From Alviniconcha marisindica (lineage: Eukaryota > Mollusca > Gastropoda > Provannidae): a stretch of 64,000 nt of DNA. The position numbers and the translations under genes were made by a program. How positions within the stretch are numbered: position 1 is the first letter of the stretch; every line of letters starts with the position of its first letter. The notes under the pieces were generated by a model, which saw only the letters and a program-made list of their open reading frames with translations, was not told the DNA's origin and made no database searches. Positions 35,929 through 49,063 of this stretch are shown piece after piece. The stretch lies in the NCBI GenBank assembly GCA_018857735.1, contig JABMCL010003147.1, forward strand, positions 454,001 through 518,000, in the 5' to 3' direction.

Positions 35929-37140
35929 CGTTGAGGGCATCACTATTTCATTGTTCTGCACACTGGTGTAAAGCAGAGGACCCGTTGAGCAGCAAACCTC
36001 CCTTTCAGTTTAGCAGTGTACTGGCAGTGGTGTGTCTTTGTAGATAGTCAGTGGCGCTTGAAGGTGGGTTGCTTTGTAGGCTGGGGATTGTGTGGGTAGA
36101 ACTGATGCTGTGCCACCCTAAGCAGGAAATAGCATTAACTAGGACTCTCAAGTTCTCTTGACCTTGGTGGATTTCTGCTGATGTCTGTGCTCTCTCTATC
36201 TCTCTTTCATCCTCTCTCTCTCTCTGAAATCAAGGAAGAAATAGGGTCAAAATAGTCAAATAGATATTTTTATATTTCCATGTGTAGACTTCATTTCACT
36301 GGTTGCCACATCTACAATGTGCAATGTCCTGATTACGTCTTGTGAAATAGACTTCATTTCTGTATGATTTGTCTCGATGTGCATCTGTTTGTATATATGT
36401 CAGTTTTTTCTTGTTTTGTTTTTCTTCAACTGTCACAGGATTTTGCATGGTCCAGTGACATGAAATCCCCGTGTTTTCTTTTTCATGGTTTATGCAGCAC
36501 ATGCATACATGGTAGTTTTGTGTCTTCTCTGGAAAACACTTGGCATTTTGTTAGACAGCATGATTACTTTAGCAACATGGCCATAAACGTGATTGGGTCA
36601 CTATGGCATTTTGTTAATCAATATGATTACTTTAGCAGCACAGTCATAAACATTTTTGGGTCGCAGTCACTGTGGCATTTTGTTAGTCAGTATGATTAGT
36701 AGCACAGCCATAAACATGTTTGGGTCACTGTGGCATTTTGTTAGTCAGTATGATTAGCAGCACAGCCATAAACATTTTTGGGTCACAGTCACTGTGGCAT
36801 TTTGTTAGACAATATGATTACTTTCGCAGTACAGTCATAAACATTTTTGGGTCACAGTCACTGGCATTTTGTTAATCAATATGATTAGCAGCACAGCCAT
36901 AAACATTTTTGGGTCACAGTCACTGTGGCATTTTGTTAGTCAGTATGATTACTTTAGCAGCACAGCCATAAACATTTTTGGGTACCTAGCACAGGGCAGT
37001 TGTTTGTGAAAATTTAAAAAAAATGTTTTAGATAAACAAATGATGCATAATTCATGTTTTTGATTTTGATTTTTTTGTTTTGATTTTTGTATTTGTAATT
37101 AATGCACAGTTTGCAATAAATGAGTAAACTTTCACAACAG
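35929..37140 (+). other. Probable PITP 3' UTR with internal minisatellite
   Basis: Non-coding sequence follows the PITP stop codon. It includes a (CT)n run near 36190-36225 and the 36535-36985 tandem array. The first canonical AATAAA is at 37115-37120, in a T-rich context. The transcript may end there, but AATAAA at about 40649 is an alternative, so the boundary is uncertain. Confidence 0.35.
36535..36985 (+). repeat. About 65-70 bp minisatellite in the PITP 3' region
   Basis: Around seven units contain GGCATTTTGTTAGTCAGTAT, GATTACTTTAGCAGCACAGC and CATAAACATTTTTGGGTCAC. Confidence 0.9.
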
Positions 37141-40100
37141 ACATGGCTGCTTTCATATACTTTTTACTTTTTAAATTGTACTTTCAACTGATAAATCAGA
37201 GTGGAAGCTGTTTTCAAGCTTGATCTGATTGTGCTTGCAACTATCATGAGTCAACTGGTGTGACGAAATGATAAACAGGCACGCCGTCTAGGAGCTTGTG
37301 TAGTCTTTTGCGACATTTGCAACTTTTTATCAAGTGAACAAATTGCAACACAATAATAATTTTTTAAAAACACCTGTAAAAACAACAACCAATAATATAA
37401 TTCTTCTGGTAAATCCAATCCTTGTGGTAGAATACACTGTGCTTAGCTTTGATATTTGTGTACGTTTTCAGTGTAGGGAAATGCTTCAAAAATCTGTTTT
37501 TATTTTTTTATAATTTTTTTAAAATAGTTTTTGTGTGTGTCAATATCACAAGGTGTGTTGTGCTCTTTCAAACAAACAACAATTTGAACCGTCGTTCTCA
37601 TTGATAGAAAAGTTAGTTGATGACCGCTTCATCTACTTTAGTTTTGTATCACTAACATTAGGGTAATGTGCAGCTTGACATTCATGCATGCTGTTTCCTA
37701 ACTATGACTTGAGGTGACCTAACACACTATATTCATTCCATAGTGAACTGGTACCCATGTGGTTGGTGCCTGTTCTTTCTTTTTGTGTGTGGTTCTTTTA
37801 ACCAGTGTACATGTGAACAAGTTGAACTGTTCGACAACTCAGATTCATGTCTGGACAAGTTAGACGAAAGAACACGTGTGAAAGTAATGACAAGGTTTTC
37901 AGTATGTTTTAACAAGTCACTGTGTCGAGACAAGTGTGCAAGCTGTTTGCAGTGTGAAATGCAAGTTTTGATTACTTTCCTGTGTAGTTTGTTGCTACTG
38001 TGCTTTTCACCACCACTGAGTTTTGATTTGGTTTGATTTTTCAAAGGCATGTGTGTTAGCATGGTATTGCTGCCAGTACCATTGATTGAAAACAAGCACT
38101 GTGCAACAAAGGAGGCAATGAAATGAGAACTTGGTCACTGAGGTGTTGGTAGAGAGTTTGGTGAAGCATACAGCTTTGCCAGCAAAAGACTTGGAATGCA
38201 TTTGTCAGCGTGCAATTGCATACATATACTGGGTGACTGCTGTACTGAGTGTTCAGCTGGGCATTATGGCAACAGCAATACCCATGACTGTGGTGCTGTA
38301 ATTGTGAAAGCGATCGTTTTTGCTTTGTGCACATTCCTTCATTAATTTATTGCTTACATCTAGCCAACATTAATGCCTTCGTCACAGCGCTGTTAAAATA
38401 CTTTGTCAGTGTTAGTGGTCAGGTAGCCATGTCAACCAAATTGTGCTGTCCTGTTTTCAATCATGATTTAAAACGCAGGCCAACCATGCCCCTGTCTAAA
38501 CGAGTTCATCTTGGTGGCACAACGCTTCACCAGTGACCACCACATCCCACGTTTCACCAGTGACCACCACATCCCACATTAAAGACTGCGGACAAACCAT
38601 TGTAGACCCATCTATTCCCAACAGGAAGAAAGAGTTTAGAGTTTGTATTCCATCTCATTTCAGTCCAATTACATGGAGCATAAACCGCCAGCAACCACCT
38701 ACCCCCACTCCCACCCCTCCCTTTTCTGTGTGCATTTTTTAGCCTTTTTGTATGTGCCCCTGCTCCCTTTTCTCTTGTGTTTGCGGTTTGACTGGTTTTC
38801 CTTTCTGTCTGGTGAAACATCTCTTGGAATTTGCCTCTCCTTCCTTCTTCCATATCTCTGCTACCCTGTGTGAAGACAAATTTGTCTTGTGACACAGTAA
38901 CGTTTTCTGTACTGTCCTCTACTAACCCAAGAGATTAGTCTGGGTTTTCACCCAATAGATTGGTCTGGGTTTTCTGTTCGCCACCATTTTGTTTATCAAT
39001 AGAGGGTACAACCTGAAATACCGCACTGTCCTTTTTTGTTGTATTTTTTCATGAACCCCCCCCTGCATATGAAGCAAGTTTTCCTGTTGTGTGGTGGGTT
39101 TAAGCTGTTCCACATTTGTGGCTCTGGCATTGTTCGGACTTCTTTAACTTGTGCAGTTCACGCCTGCATCCCGGTGCATTACTACTGATAGAGGTACATG
39201 GAAAGTGGGCATGAGAGGGCTTGGATTGTGAAGGATTGTGGGATGGTGGCATCAACGGCAGCAAACCAAGTTTTGCACCACACAGCTATGCAGGTGAAAG
39301 GGGAAACAGATACCTGATCCGAGTGTTGCTTTTGGGGGGGGGGGGGGGGGGTTGTTTGTTTGTTCATCTCGTGATAACAATTCCAGAGGGGATTATTAAT
39401 GTAATAAAAATAATAGATCAGGTGCGGCACCCCATCTCGTAGCCCCCACCCGGGGTATTGACAAGGCCTACAGATGCATGCTACTAATCACATTCGCACA
39501 CACAGAGAAATGTACATGTGCACTGCAAGCGTACCCAACCCCTACTCCAAGTGGGTAGTTGAAATACTGTCCCTGTTGCGGTTTGTTGTTGCTTTGTGCA
39601 CAGGGAAGGATTAGCATGTCAGTTGAGGCTAGTGTTAAGAGGTTCACCTTCACATTCTCAGTTCATGACAATAGCTGTTGCACTCTGTGTGTATTATGTT
39701 TCACAAATTTACAAAAAAGTGAACTGTAATGAAACTGAAAATGGCATGTATTAACTATTAAGTAGTCACAACAGGTGCACAATTTCTGTTTGATACTCAG
39801 ATTTAAAAAAAAGTTGACCAGCGCATTTCTGCTTTCTTAGCGTCTGTTGTAGTTACTGAAGCAGTTATTCAACCTACTATCTTTGATTTTGCCGTGTTAA
39901 TTTTATGTAATCATTCACTCGTTTGATTTTCTTCAACTGCTTTTGCTATGCATCTATACTCACTCACCTGTTAGTGGTTAGTTGTTGTTCCCATAGACTG
40001 GTAATTTCCGTTTATGACACAGGTCAGTTATGAGTTAACCATAGGAATGTAGTGTTGCTGTATGATTATACGTCTTTCCACATCTCTGACCTTTCAGTAT

Positions 40101-41574
40101 CAGCAGAAGGTGAAGCTTTTGACAAAATGAAGAGTGCAAATTTCTGGTCCTTTTATGCTATATATTTATTGTCATTATGAAAAGAAAGTGATTGAAAGAA
40201 GTTGGTTATGATTATGAACCAGAAGGTATGATTCAACAACTAACTACAACTCATTTTTGAGTCATGATAGACTTCAGCATTCTGTGAAGACTAAAGTCCA
40301 GTGTTGCTCACTTTCATGCGCAACTATCCGATGTCTGTTTTATTTTATTTTTTAATTGATCATATTTATGTGGTGACATTTTCACGTGATGTGCCAGAAT
40401 TGTTCAGCCACCATCTTGGTTCTGAGAGTGATGATGCAATTGTTTTTTTGTTTTTTTTGGAGTCTGTTGCTAGGATACTGTCAGTAATAAACACTGGCCC
40501 GTCCATCTCATGGGCCCTGTAAAAGGGTGGAGCTTGCCTCTCTCCCTCTCTGTCTCTTTCTCGCTACAAGTGTGTGTGTGTGTGTGTGTGTGTGGGTATG
40601 TGTGAAGTGTGCAAAAATCATGTACAGAATGTAATGTTTCAGTAGGAAGGAATAAAACAAGTATACATGTACACACATGTGTACCGTTTCAATCTTGTTT
40701 CAGTTACCTTCAGCATGAATATCATCCCTCACCCACACACACACTCAAGAAGAGTAATTGTGCATGGTTAGTTATTTGATTTTAATGCCTCACTGACCAC
40801 ATAGGGTCACCTCAGAATGACACACAAAATTATGTGCAGATGACAATCATTCACGTGCAACAACTGGACAAATTTGTGTTTAATATCTCCCTTAAATACA
40901 TGCCAGTCACAAAAAGGACTTCACTCATGATCCTTTTTGGAATGTTTGTAACAGCCATACAACATTTAAACTACATCAGACAACTGTGTTGTTTGTTTAA
41001 TTGCACATTAAGTTTCTGACATGACTGAACTTGAAACAAGGTGAAAGTCATCACAGACAGTATTAAGCACCAATCAAGGTCATGCAAAGTTTGGTAGACC
41101 TTGGCTAAATAGTGTGGAACAAAAACCCACCATAATTATTGTTTTTGTGAAACTAGGAAACGTAAATTTCAAAAAGATTTTTTTTTTTAAAACCATCAAA
41201 AGAATTTTTTTTGTGGTATGTATGTTCATGACCTAGTCCACATAATAATCATATACAGTCTTACCTTGAACAGAAAAAACAACATAAAATGTTTTTGTCA
41301 AAACTGTTTATCACTACTGTGACCTTGGTCAAGATCACTGAAAGTGATATTAACAGTGTAGGCTTGATGAGCTGTACCATCGTGTGAAGTTTGACATAAT
41401 TATCACATACTATGGTGTCTGAGAAAATTGCAACGTTAAACGTTTTTGACGCTCCAGATGCTAGCCTGGCTGAATGCCGATCACAACCTATAAGTCGAAA
41501 TTTCACAGGAGTCCAAATTAATTCCAACAGTTTTCATAACTTTTTCACGTGTGAGCTGTCGGTGCACAGGAGTG
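37141..41574. other. Convergent intergenic region between PITP and ARMC5
   Basis: No gene is recognised. It should hold the ends of both 3' UTRs. TTTTATTTTATT at about 40338-40350 would be AATAAA on the minus strand, a possible ARMC5 signal. It also contains a doubled ACCAGTGACCACCACATCCC (38530-38579), a poly-G tract at 39337 and (GT)n at 40570. Confidence 0.45.
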
Positions 41575-44500
41575 CTACGGTGTGTCCGCCACACCTCTTT
41601 TCAGGAGGGCGGAAATGACGGCCACCATCTCTGCTCCGCACTCGCTCTCCGCCAGGGTGATGACACTATTGGCTATTTCAGCGACAGACCAGGAGGACCA
41701 CAGCAGCATTTTCATGCAATCCTCTGCCAAGTCCGACAGACCGTGAAAACAGGCAAAACGTAACACTTCCTCCACGCGTGTCTGGTCCAGCAGAGAGGTG
41801 CTCACTGCAGCGCAGAGACAGCCCACCAGGTCCGGAAGGAGGTACCGGTCAGCGAGCGCAATAACGTCCAGCACACGCTTCAGCCTCAGCTCTCTGCTGG
41901 AGACCTGTCCAGACTGTGGATGAGGAAGCGTACAGTGTGGTGGTGAGCTTGCTTGCTTGCTCTTGATGGTGCTCGGGTGATCACCTGCTGAATCACCCTC
42001 ATCGCTGCCGCTCAACAAAGACTTCAGTGCTGGACACTGCTCATCGCACCCATGCAGGAAGTGAAGGACCGGTGTCAGAACCTCTTGAGGCGCGGCGCTG
42101 ATGGACACTTCCGACTGGCTGGATTCCCTGTACCTCCCTTGCAGCATGGCTGCAAACACTTGGGAATTTCTTGACAGCGTTTCCCGGCTGGCCTGGATGG
42201 ACCTGCCTTCCTCGACCACAATCTGCAGGTCTTTCTCAGCCATGGCATACCGGCAAACATTTCTGCCCCTGTCAAGTTCTCTCTGCAACTCCCTGGCCTC
42301 CGAACTTGGATCCAACTCTTCAGATGGAGCTTGTCCCTGCTTGAGCTTTTCCACAGCTTTGTCCAAGAGATGCAGGGTGTCTGAGGGTTGAAATCTGGGG
42401 CGGATCACCAACCTGCGTGCCAGGAAGACCAGTCCCAGAACCATGACATCTTTGATGACAGGGCTGCCAGCGCTGGGGGTGCGAAGGGCCGACAACACTC
42501 GATCCAGCCCTCCCTTGTGGAACAGGAACTTTTGGCGTCTTTCACGTGGCCTGCAGAAAATCACATTTTGGGTTTCAAAATTAACACATGTACCACAGTA
42601 CTGTGAAACTGATTAAGTACTACCAACAAAGAAGACCCCTCTTTACAGAACAACATATTACAATTGTTATTTGAACAAGTGGATATATATTATATATAAT
42701 TGGATTTGTCTTTTTGTTTTGTTTTATCTATGCATATAATTATATGTATAATTGTGAACAGATTGATTTGATCTGATTGCTTTCTTTATGTTTCTCTTAA
42801 GTTTATTGCTTACTTTGTTTTGGGAACTAACTGATACAGAAGGATACAGTCCCCACCCCTAAAAGTGGGGGTGGGACCCACACATTCAGATAAGTATTAT
42901 ACCAAATTATGGAATCATATATCATCAGATCAAACTACTTCCACCTGCACAAACATATATCATCAGATATATATGAGACCGCTTCCATCTACATGTTGTA
43001 ACATATTAAATATATCTGAAACTGCTTCCATCTAAATGTCCTAACACACATTAGATATATCTGAAACGGCTTCCATCTAAATGTCCTAACACACATTAGA
43101 TATATCTGAAACTGCTTCCATCTAAATGTCCTAACACACATTAGATATATCTGAAACTGCTTCCATCTAAATGTCCCAACATACATTATTAAATATATAT
43201 GAAACCGCTTCCGTCTAAATGTCCTTAATATATATATATAATAGATGTATATAGGAAACTGTTCCATCTAAATGTTCTATCATATATTATCAGATATCTA
43301 ACTGCTTCCGCCTAAAGTTGTCACAAATAAAAATTGGTTCCTTCACATATTAGTTATTTTCCTTCAGCTGTCTACCAGCAGCCATACCAGTGTGTTTGTA
43401 GAAAGAGAAGGCTGGCGGCAAAAGCCAGTTGACGTGAAGCGGGCAGGCGGTAAAACGTGTGCATGATGACGCCCTCCCCATACGGAGACATTGCCTGATT
43501 ACTCAAATCTTCAAGCAGCTGGGCTCCCACTCTGGCCAGGTTCTGTCTTAATTTCTTTGGATTGGAGTCTGCTTCACTGTCACGTGAATCTGGTTTGTCT
43601 ACATTTGGACCTGGTTCTCCTTTGCAATGCTTCTTTCCCAGTTCCGGAGAAGGCTGGCCATCTTTAGGCACGGAGCAGGGTTTTGCCGGGTTGGACACAA
43701 GCAGTCCTGCTTCAGTTGAGAAGCTTCGCGCGACGCCTGCGCTCATCATCATCAGCGATCTCATGTCATGTTCTTCGACTGACAAGTGGCGACAGACTGG
43801 AGAACCAGAGGCTCCAGCATTGAGAACAGCATCATGCCAGGCCATTACAGAGCCTGAATCCAGCATGAGTGTTTTGACCAGAGTTGCAGGGGCACACATC
43901 GTCAGCAGAGGGGTCAGGCAGTGAGGACTGGACATGATGCGGGACAGAACCCGCACACAACGATCATGAGGCTCACTGGCAAGGGCCAGATGATCCGTCA
44001 GGCAGCATATGACCTTGGATGTCGCAAGATGTTTGCTGAGCTCGTCGTGCACGGAGAGTCTGGACAGGAGGATGAGGATGTTTTTTTGTGTCACGGACGC
44101 ATGTTTTCCTGGTCTGCGCTGTAATTTCCTTCGCTTTGCAGCTGATTCGCCTTCACTGCCATCGCCCTTTGGACGTTCATGCACCTTGAAAAATCTTTTT
44201 TCACACTGATACGTCTGTGTTGAGAACTGCTGACTTCCGACATTCCACTGTTTCCATTTTGCAGCATCTGATTCTGGAGACATGCCTTTTATTGCAGACT
44301 CAGAAACTAATGGTTGATCCAACGGCTGAATGTGAACTGTTCCCTTTTCATCAGCACAACCAGATTCCATGAATGAAGTCTTCACTAAAGAATCTTCAGG
44401 GTTGTTTTGTGTAGAGTCTCTGCCTAAATCATGCACTGCTCGCTCGGGAGGAACAGGTGTGGTGCTTTCAAGTTGATGAGAAGCTTGTGAGAAAGTATGG

Positions 44501-47500
44501 TTTTCAGATTCAGGTGGAATGTTTGTAAACTGGTTTGCAGTTGCATCTGCAGTGGGCCTCTGGGTCCGATAGGCATCATCTGTCTGTTCCCGTGCTGTGA
44601 GATTTTCTTCCGTCAGTAATTTTAAACGTTTGCTTAAATCAGAGGGCATTCCCCCATCTGCACCGTCACCCCCACCCGTGTCAATGTCCTCATCCTCTGT
44701 ACAATCATCTTCTGATGATGAAAACACCAGAGCTTGGTCATGGAACTTCCCGAAGGAAGAGTGACAGGGCGAGCTACTCTGGTCCCAATATGGTGAGGAG
44801 GCCCCTGCTGGGGTCCTCAATGGCGACAAGCACTCCAACTTCTCTCCATTGGGTGAGCATGGACTGCTGCAATGTGAAGAATCCGCCTCCGACTCGCAAC
44901 GCGAATGAGCAGGGGACAGTGTAGCTGAGGAATAAGCAGGAGAGGAGGCAGGGGAGGAATGTGAAGGAGACACCTGGATACTCCGTGAAGGAGAGAAGTA
45001 ACTCAGTGTGCTCAAAGGGCTGTACGGAGAACGAACAGAAGGCCCGCTACTGTCATCAGAGTACGTTGTCGCCGAGCCTGGTGAGACGCTGGAGTTGTAT
45101 GGCAGGCAGGTCACCCCTGGGTGGTAGTCCTCCATGCGCCATGTTGTTTCTGCTTGGTACGTGGGACTGTTCATGCTGTACAACCGACGACCGGCAGCAT
45201 CCGGAGGACCAGGTTCTGGATCACCTCCACTTTCTGTTTCTTCTCTGAAGTCTTCTTCAATGGCTCCTGCCATGCTGACTCTTTCTTCTGCAACATTTAC
45301 TTGTGCTGTCGACACCTGTCCTTCTGTGAGTTCTTCCTCTCCATCACCAGAAGCATCCTGGTCCTCTTCTGAAGTGTGGGAGTTGCCGGAGACCGTTGCC
45401 GTGTTTGAGCTGTGTGAGCCATCAATGGGGAGTCTTGCAGCATTGTCTTTCACAGAGTTGCCTGATTTTGATTCCGGCATAGTTTCTGAAGTTTTAGGTC
45501 TTTCTAGCTGTGAGGTTTCTAGACATGCTTTTAATTCATCTGGTTGCAATTTCTCTTCGGAACCAAAATCACAAGCGAGACTGCCCTCTGTTGACTTGCT
45601 CTCGGGAAAAGACAGATCGTTCGCATCAGATACATCTGCAATGGCACGCTTAGTATTTGATGCTGAACAATCTGGTGAATTTTCAACAGGTTTCAGCAAG
45701 TCCACACTGCTTTCATAGAGACACAACGACAGGTCTGAAGTGTAATCCCCACATCGCTGCAGATGAGCCAGGAGAACATCCACAAGCCCATCCTCCAACA
45801 TAACATTCAGACTAGTATCATCATAGAGAAAATTGACGAGGCAGCTGATGACGCGATCCTGGACCTCAACCAAGCCATCGTCTTGAAGACTGTCCAAGAA
45901 CACCTTCAATCCGCCGAGGAGACGCATCTTTGCACGGTTGACTGCCTCTCGGGCAAGCTGACATAGCCCGCTGATTACGTCTCTGTTGATAATGTGTCTC
46001 CGGGCCGAGTCGAGGTGAGAGAAGAAGAAATCGACGCCATCAGAGGCACCAATCAGTGCAGCGGATCGAGGGTGGTCTGCCAGCGGTAGGAAGACTGTGA
46101 AGGCCTGATGTGACAGTTTGTCATCCTCAGAGTCGATGAGATCCATGAGGTTCTTCATAATGCCAGCCTGGGCTACTTCAGATGCCATCTTCTCTGTTAT
46201 CCTGCACAAATAAAACGGAAAATAAATCAGAAAAATATGGCTTGTGATAGTTCTTTGCTTGGTGTCCCCTCAGCTACGCTGGTACATGCTAAGGGGTAAC
46301 GTTTCTCACTTAATGTTGAAAATGTCGGAGAAGGTTGTAGACCAGTGAATAGCACTATACAAAAGTTATCTATTACTACTGAGGCCATGAATGCAAATTT
46401 GCCCATCTTGTTTCTGTATGCAACAACCATGTAAAATTTAATCTTGACAAGATAATATGTTAGAGCATACAGCTTGGAGTTTTACTGTTTGGATATTCTC
46501 ATGACCTTGAAATATGGTCAAGGTGACCAGGTTTATTGGAACGGGAAAGATCATTAGCAGTTAAAATCAAGCAAAGATTAAAAGACCCGGTTTAATATTT
46601 GGGGAAGAAAAAACATGTTATGTCAGGAAATGTATCAGTGGCCTCCCTTGAATAGAAGCAAAATTAAAAGAAATTAAAAATCTGAAACAAAGTTGACTGC
46701 CAGTGTTATGAAACAAGATCAAAACACACAACAGGATGAAAAGAACACTTATTTGAATTAGATAATACAAAACATGACCATCTTTTCCATGAAAGCACCT
46801 TTTTCAAGCAAGAGAGATAATACAATAACAATGATAGGAATGAAATTTGATCTACTTAGCTTTCTGTTGGTGGAGAGGTTATTTAAAGTGTTCAATACAA
46901 AAAAGAAAAGAAAAAGGGGGGATCAAGTCCCTGTACCTCGCTTGCATATAAATGCTGAACTTGACTGGTAAAGAATTCACCATGAAGTACACTTTCAGTT
47001 TCAACTGTTTGGTGCCAAAAAGACCTTGAAGGAAGGTCAAGGTTACTAAAACGGGTAAAGTTCAAAAGGTTACGATCTTGTGAAGTTCATAAGTATTTTT
47101 TACAGAGTCCAAGAAAATCACACCTTTATGTTAAATGGCCAAACACTGATGGCCAAAACAGTCATAGTTTCATATCTTTTCGTGCAAGTAACCCCTACTC
47201 ACCAAGGATACAGCAGAATCATACGAACAGTTATTTATAAACAGAGAATACACAGAAAATCTACACCAAAGGAAATCTGTAACAAACCTTTTGTTCATTT
47301 TTGTCCACAATTCCGACAGCGTTCTGATGACATAGCCAACAAGTTCCAACTCCTCAGACTTGACAAGCCTGGCAAGTGCGGCCACCATTCCTGCTTCAAC
47401 AAGCTGCTGTCGCACCTTGCTGTCCTCACTGATATATCTGCACAATATGCAATGGCTACACAAGTTCATTCCTACTGTAACAGTAAATTTGGCACAGAGT

Positions 47501-49026
47501 TTTAAATATAAACTGCCAAAACTGCTTGAAAGATGACCCATTTTCTATTATATGGTACATATAATACATTCTAAACCGGAAACAGTTTAAAACTCGACCT
47601 CTGAAGTCATTCCTACTGTAACAGTAAATTTGGCATGGAGTTTTAAATATAACTTGTTTTAGATGCACCCAGTGAAAGTCCTGAGCTTGAAAGATGACCC
47701 ATTTTCTACCTGATCATATAGTACATTCTAAACCACAGTTTTAGAACTCAACCTTTGCCCTCTATCAGTGAAGTCACCCACAATAGGTGGTGGCTGCTAG
47801 TTGATGTGGTACATTCAGTCTCTTGACATTTTTGCACCAGAATTCCACATGGCTGTATTTTGCTGTTGTTTTTACGCTGACCCATGTAATGTGTAGTGCT
47901 CAGCAAAGTAATCTAAACGATGATTGTGGCTACTGTATAATTTATGTGGATGGAGAAGATTCAACAAAAACTTGCCTCAGAATCCTGCAGGCCGCCTTCA
48001 CCATGGGTACTGATGGGAAGTTGGCTTCTACGTGTATCTCATTCTCATCGCTGTCATCAACAGTCTTCCTTCCCGATTCCGTCGTGGAGGCTTCCAAGCT
48101 GTTTCGTTTCTCAGCTTCCACATACTGTATCTCGAGAACCTTCACTAGTGCTGGGAGAGCCTGGGCTTGAGCAATGGCCAGGTGAGAGGATGACTCCATG
48201 GCAAGGTTGCCCAGTGATCGACAGCAGCGGAGCTGAACCTCTTTGTCATTGCAGTTTGTTAACAAGGTCACTGAAATTAGTGAAAAGAGACGGTGATAAA
48301 CTGGGTAGTGAAGCAACATGACTGAGGAAAACAGGTGATGTGACGATCATGACTGAGGAAAGCAGATGAAGTAACATGACTGAGGAAAACAGGTGAAGTT
48401 GTCATGACTGAAGGAGGCAGGTGACGTGACAATCACGACTGAGGAAAACAGGCGATGTGACAATCATGACTGAGGAAAGCAGATGAAGTAACATGACTGA
48501 AGAAAACAGGTGAAGTTGACATGACTGAGGTGACGTGACAATCATGACTGAAAGAGTGAAGAAAGCAGGTGGAGTGACATGACTGAAGAAAGCGGGTGAA
48601 GTGACATGACTGAGGAAAGCAGGTGAAATGACATGAGTGAGGAAAGCTGGTGACATGACATGACTCAGGAAAGCAGGTGCAATGTCATGACCAAGGACAT
48701 TCAGACAAAAAGCCTCTTTGGGGAAACCAGCAGGGAGTAGTCTCCTCTTGAGGATGACAACATGCTGTTCACCAAGCAAACTGACAGTTACATATCACAA
48801 GTTCATTCATTATCTAAACTAAATACATCAATGTGTCCAATTTCTTGCATCGGCACATGACATCCTACTATTAGAAGCACTTTGCTGTCTGGGGGAAAAA
48901 CAGTGAAACCCAAGATGCTTTACCATCTGGTACAAACTTGGCCTTCCATTGTACTAGGCCACAGTCACACACACACACACACACACACGCACACACACAC
49001 ACACACACATGATCACACACACATGA

Positions 49027-49063
<37 letters not shown>

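Noticed and set aside
38554..38895. Minus-strand 113-codon frame
   Set aside because: Low-complexity composition in the convergent intergenic region. No homology was recognised.
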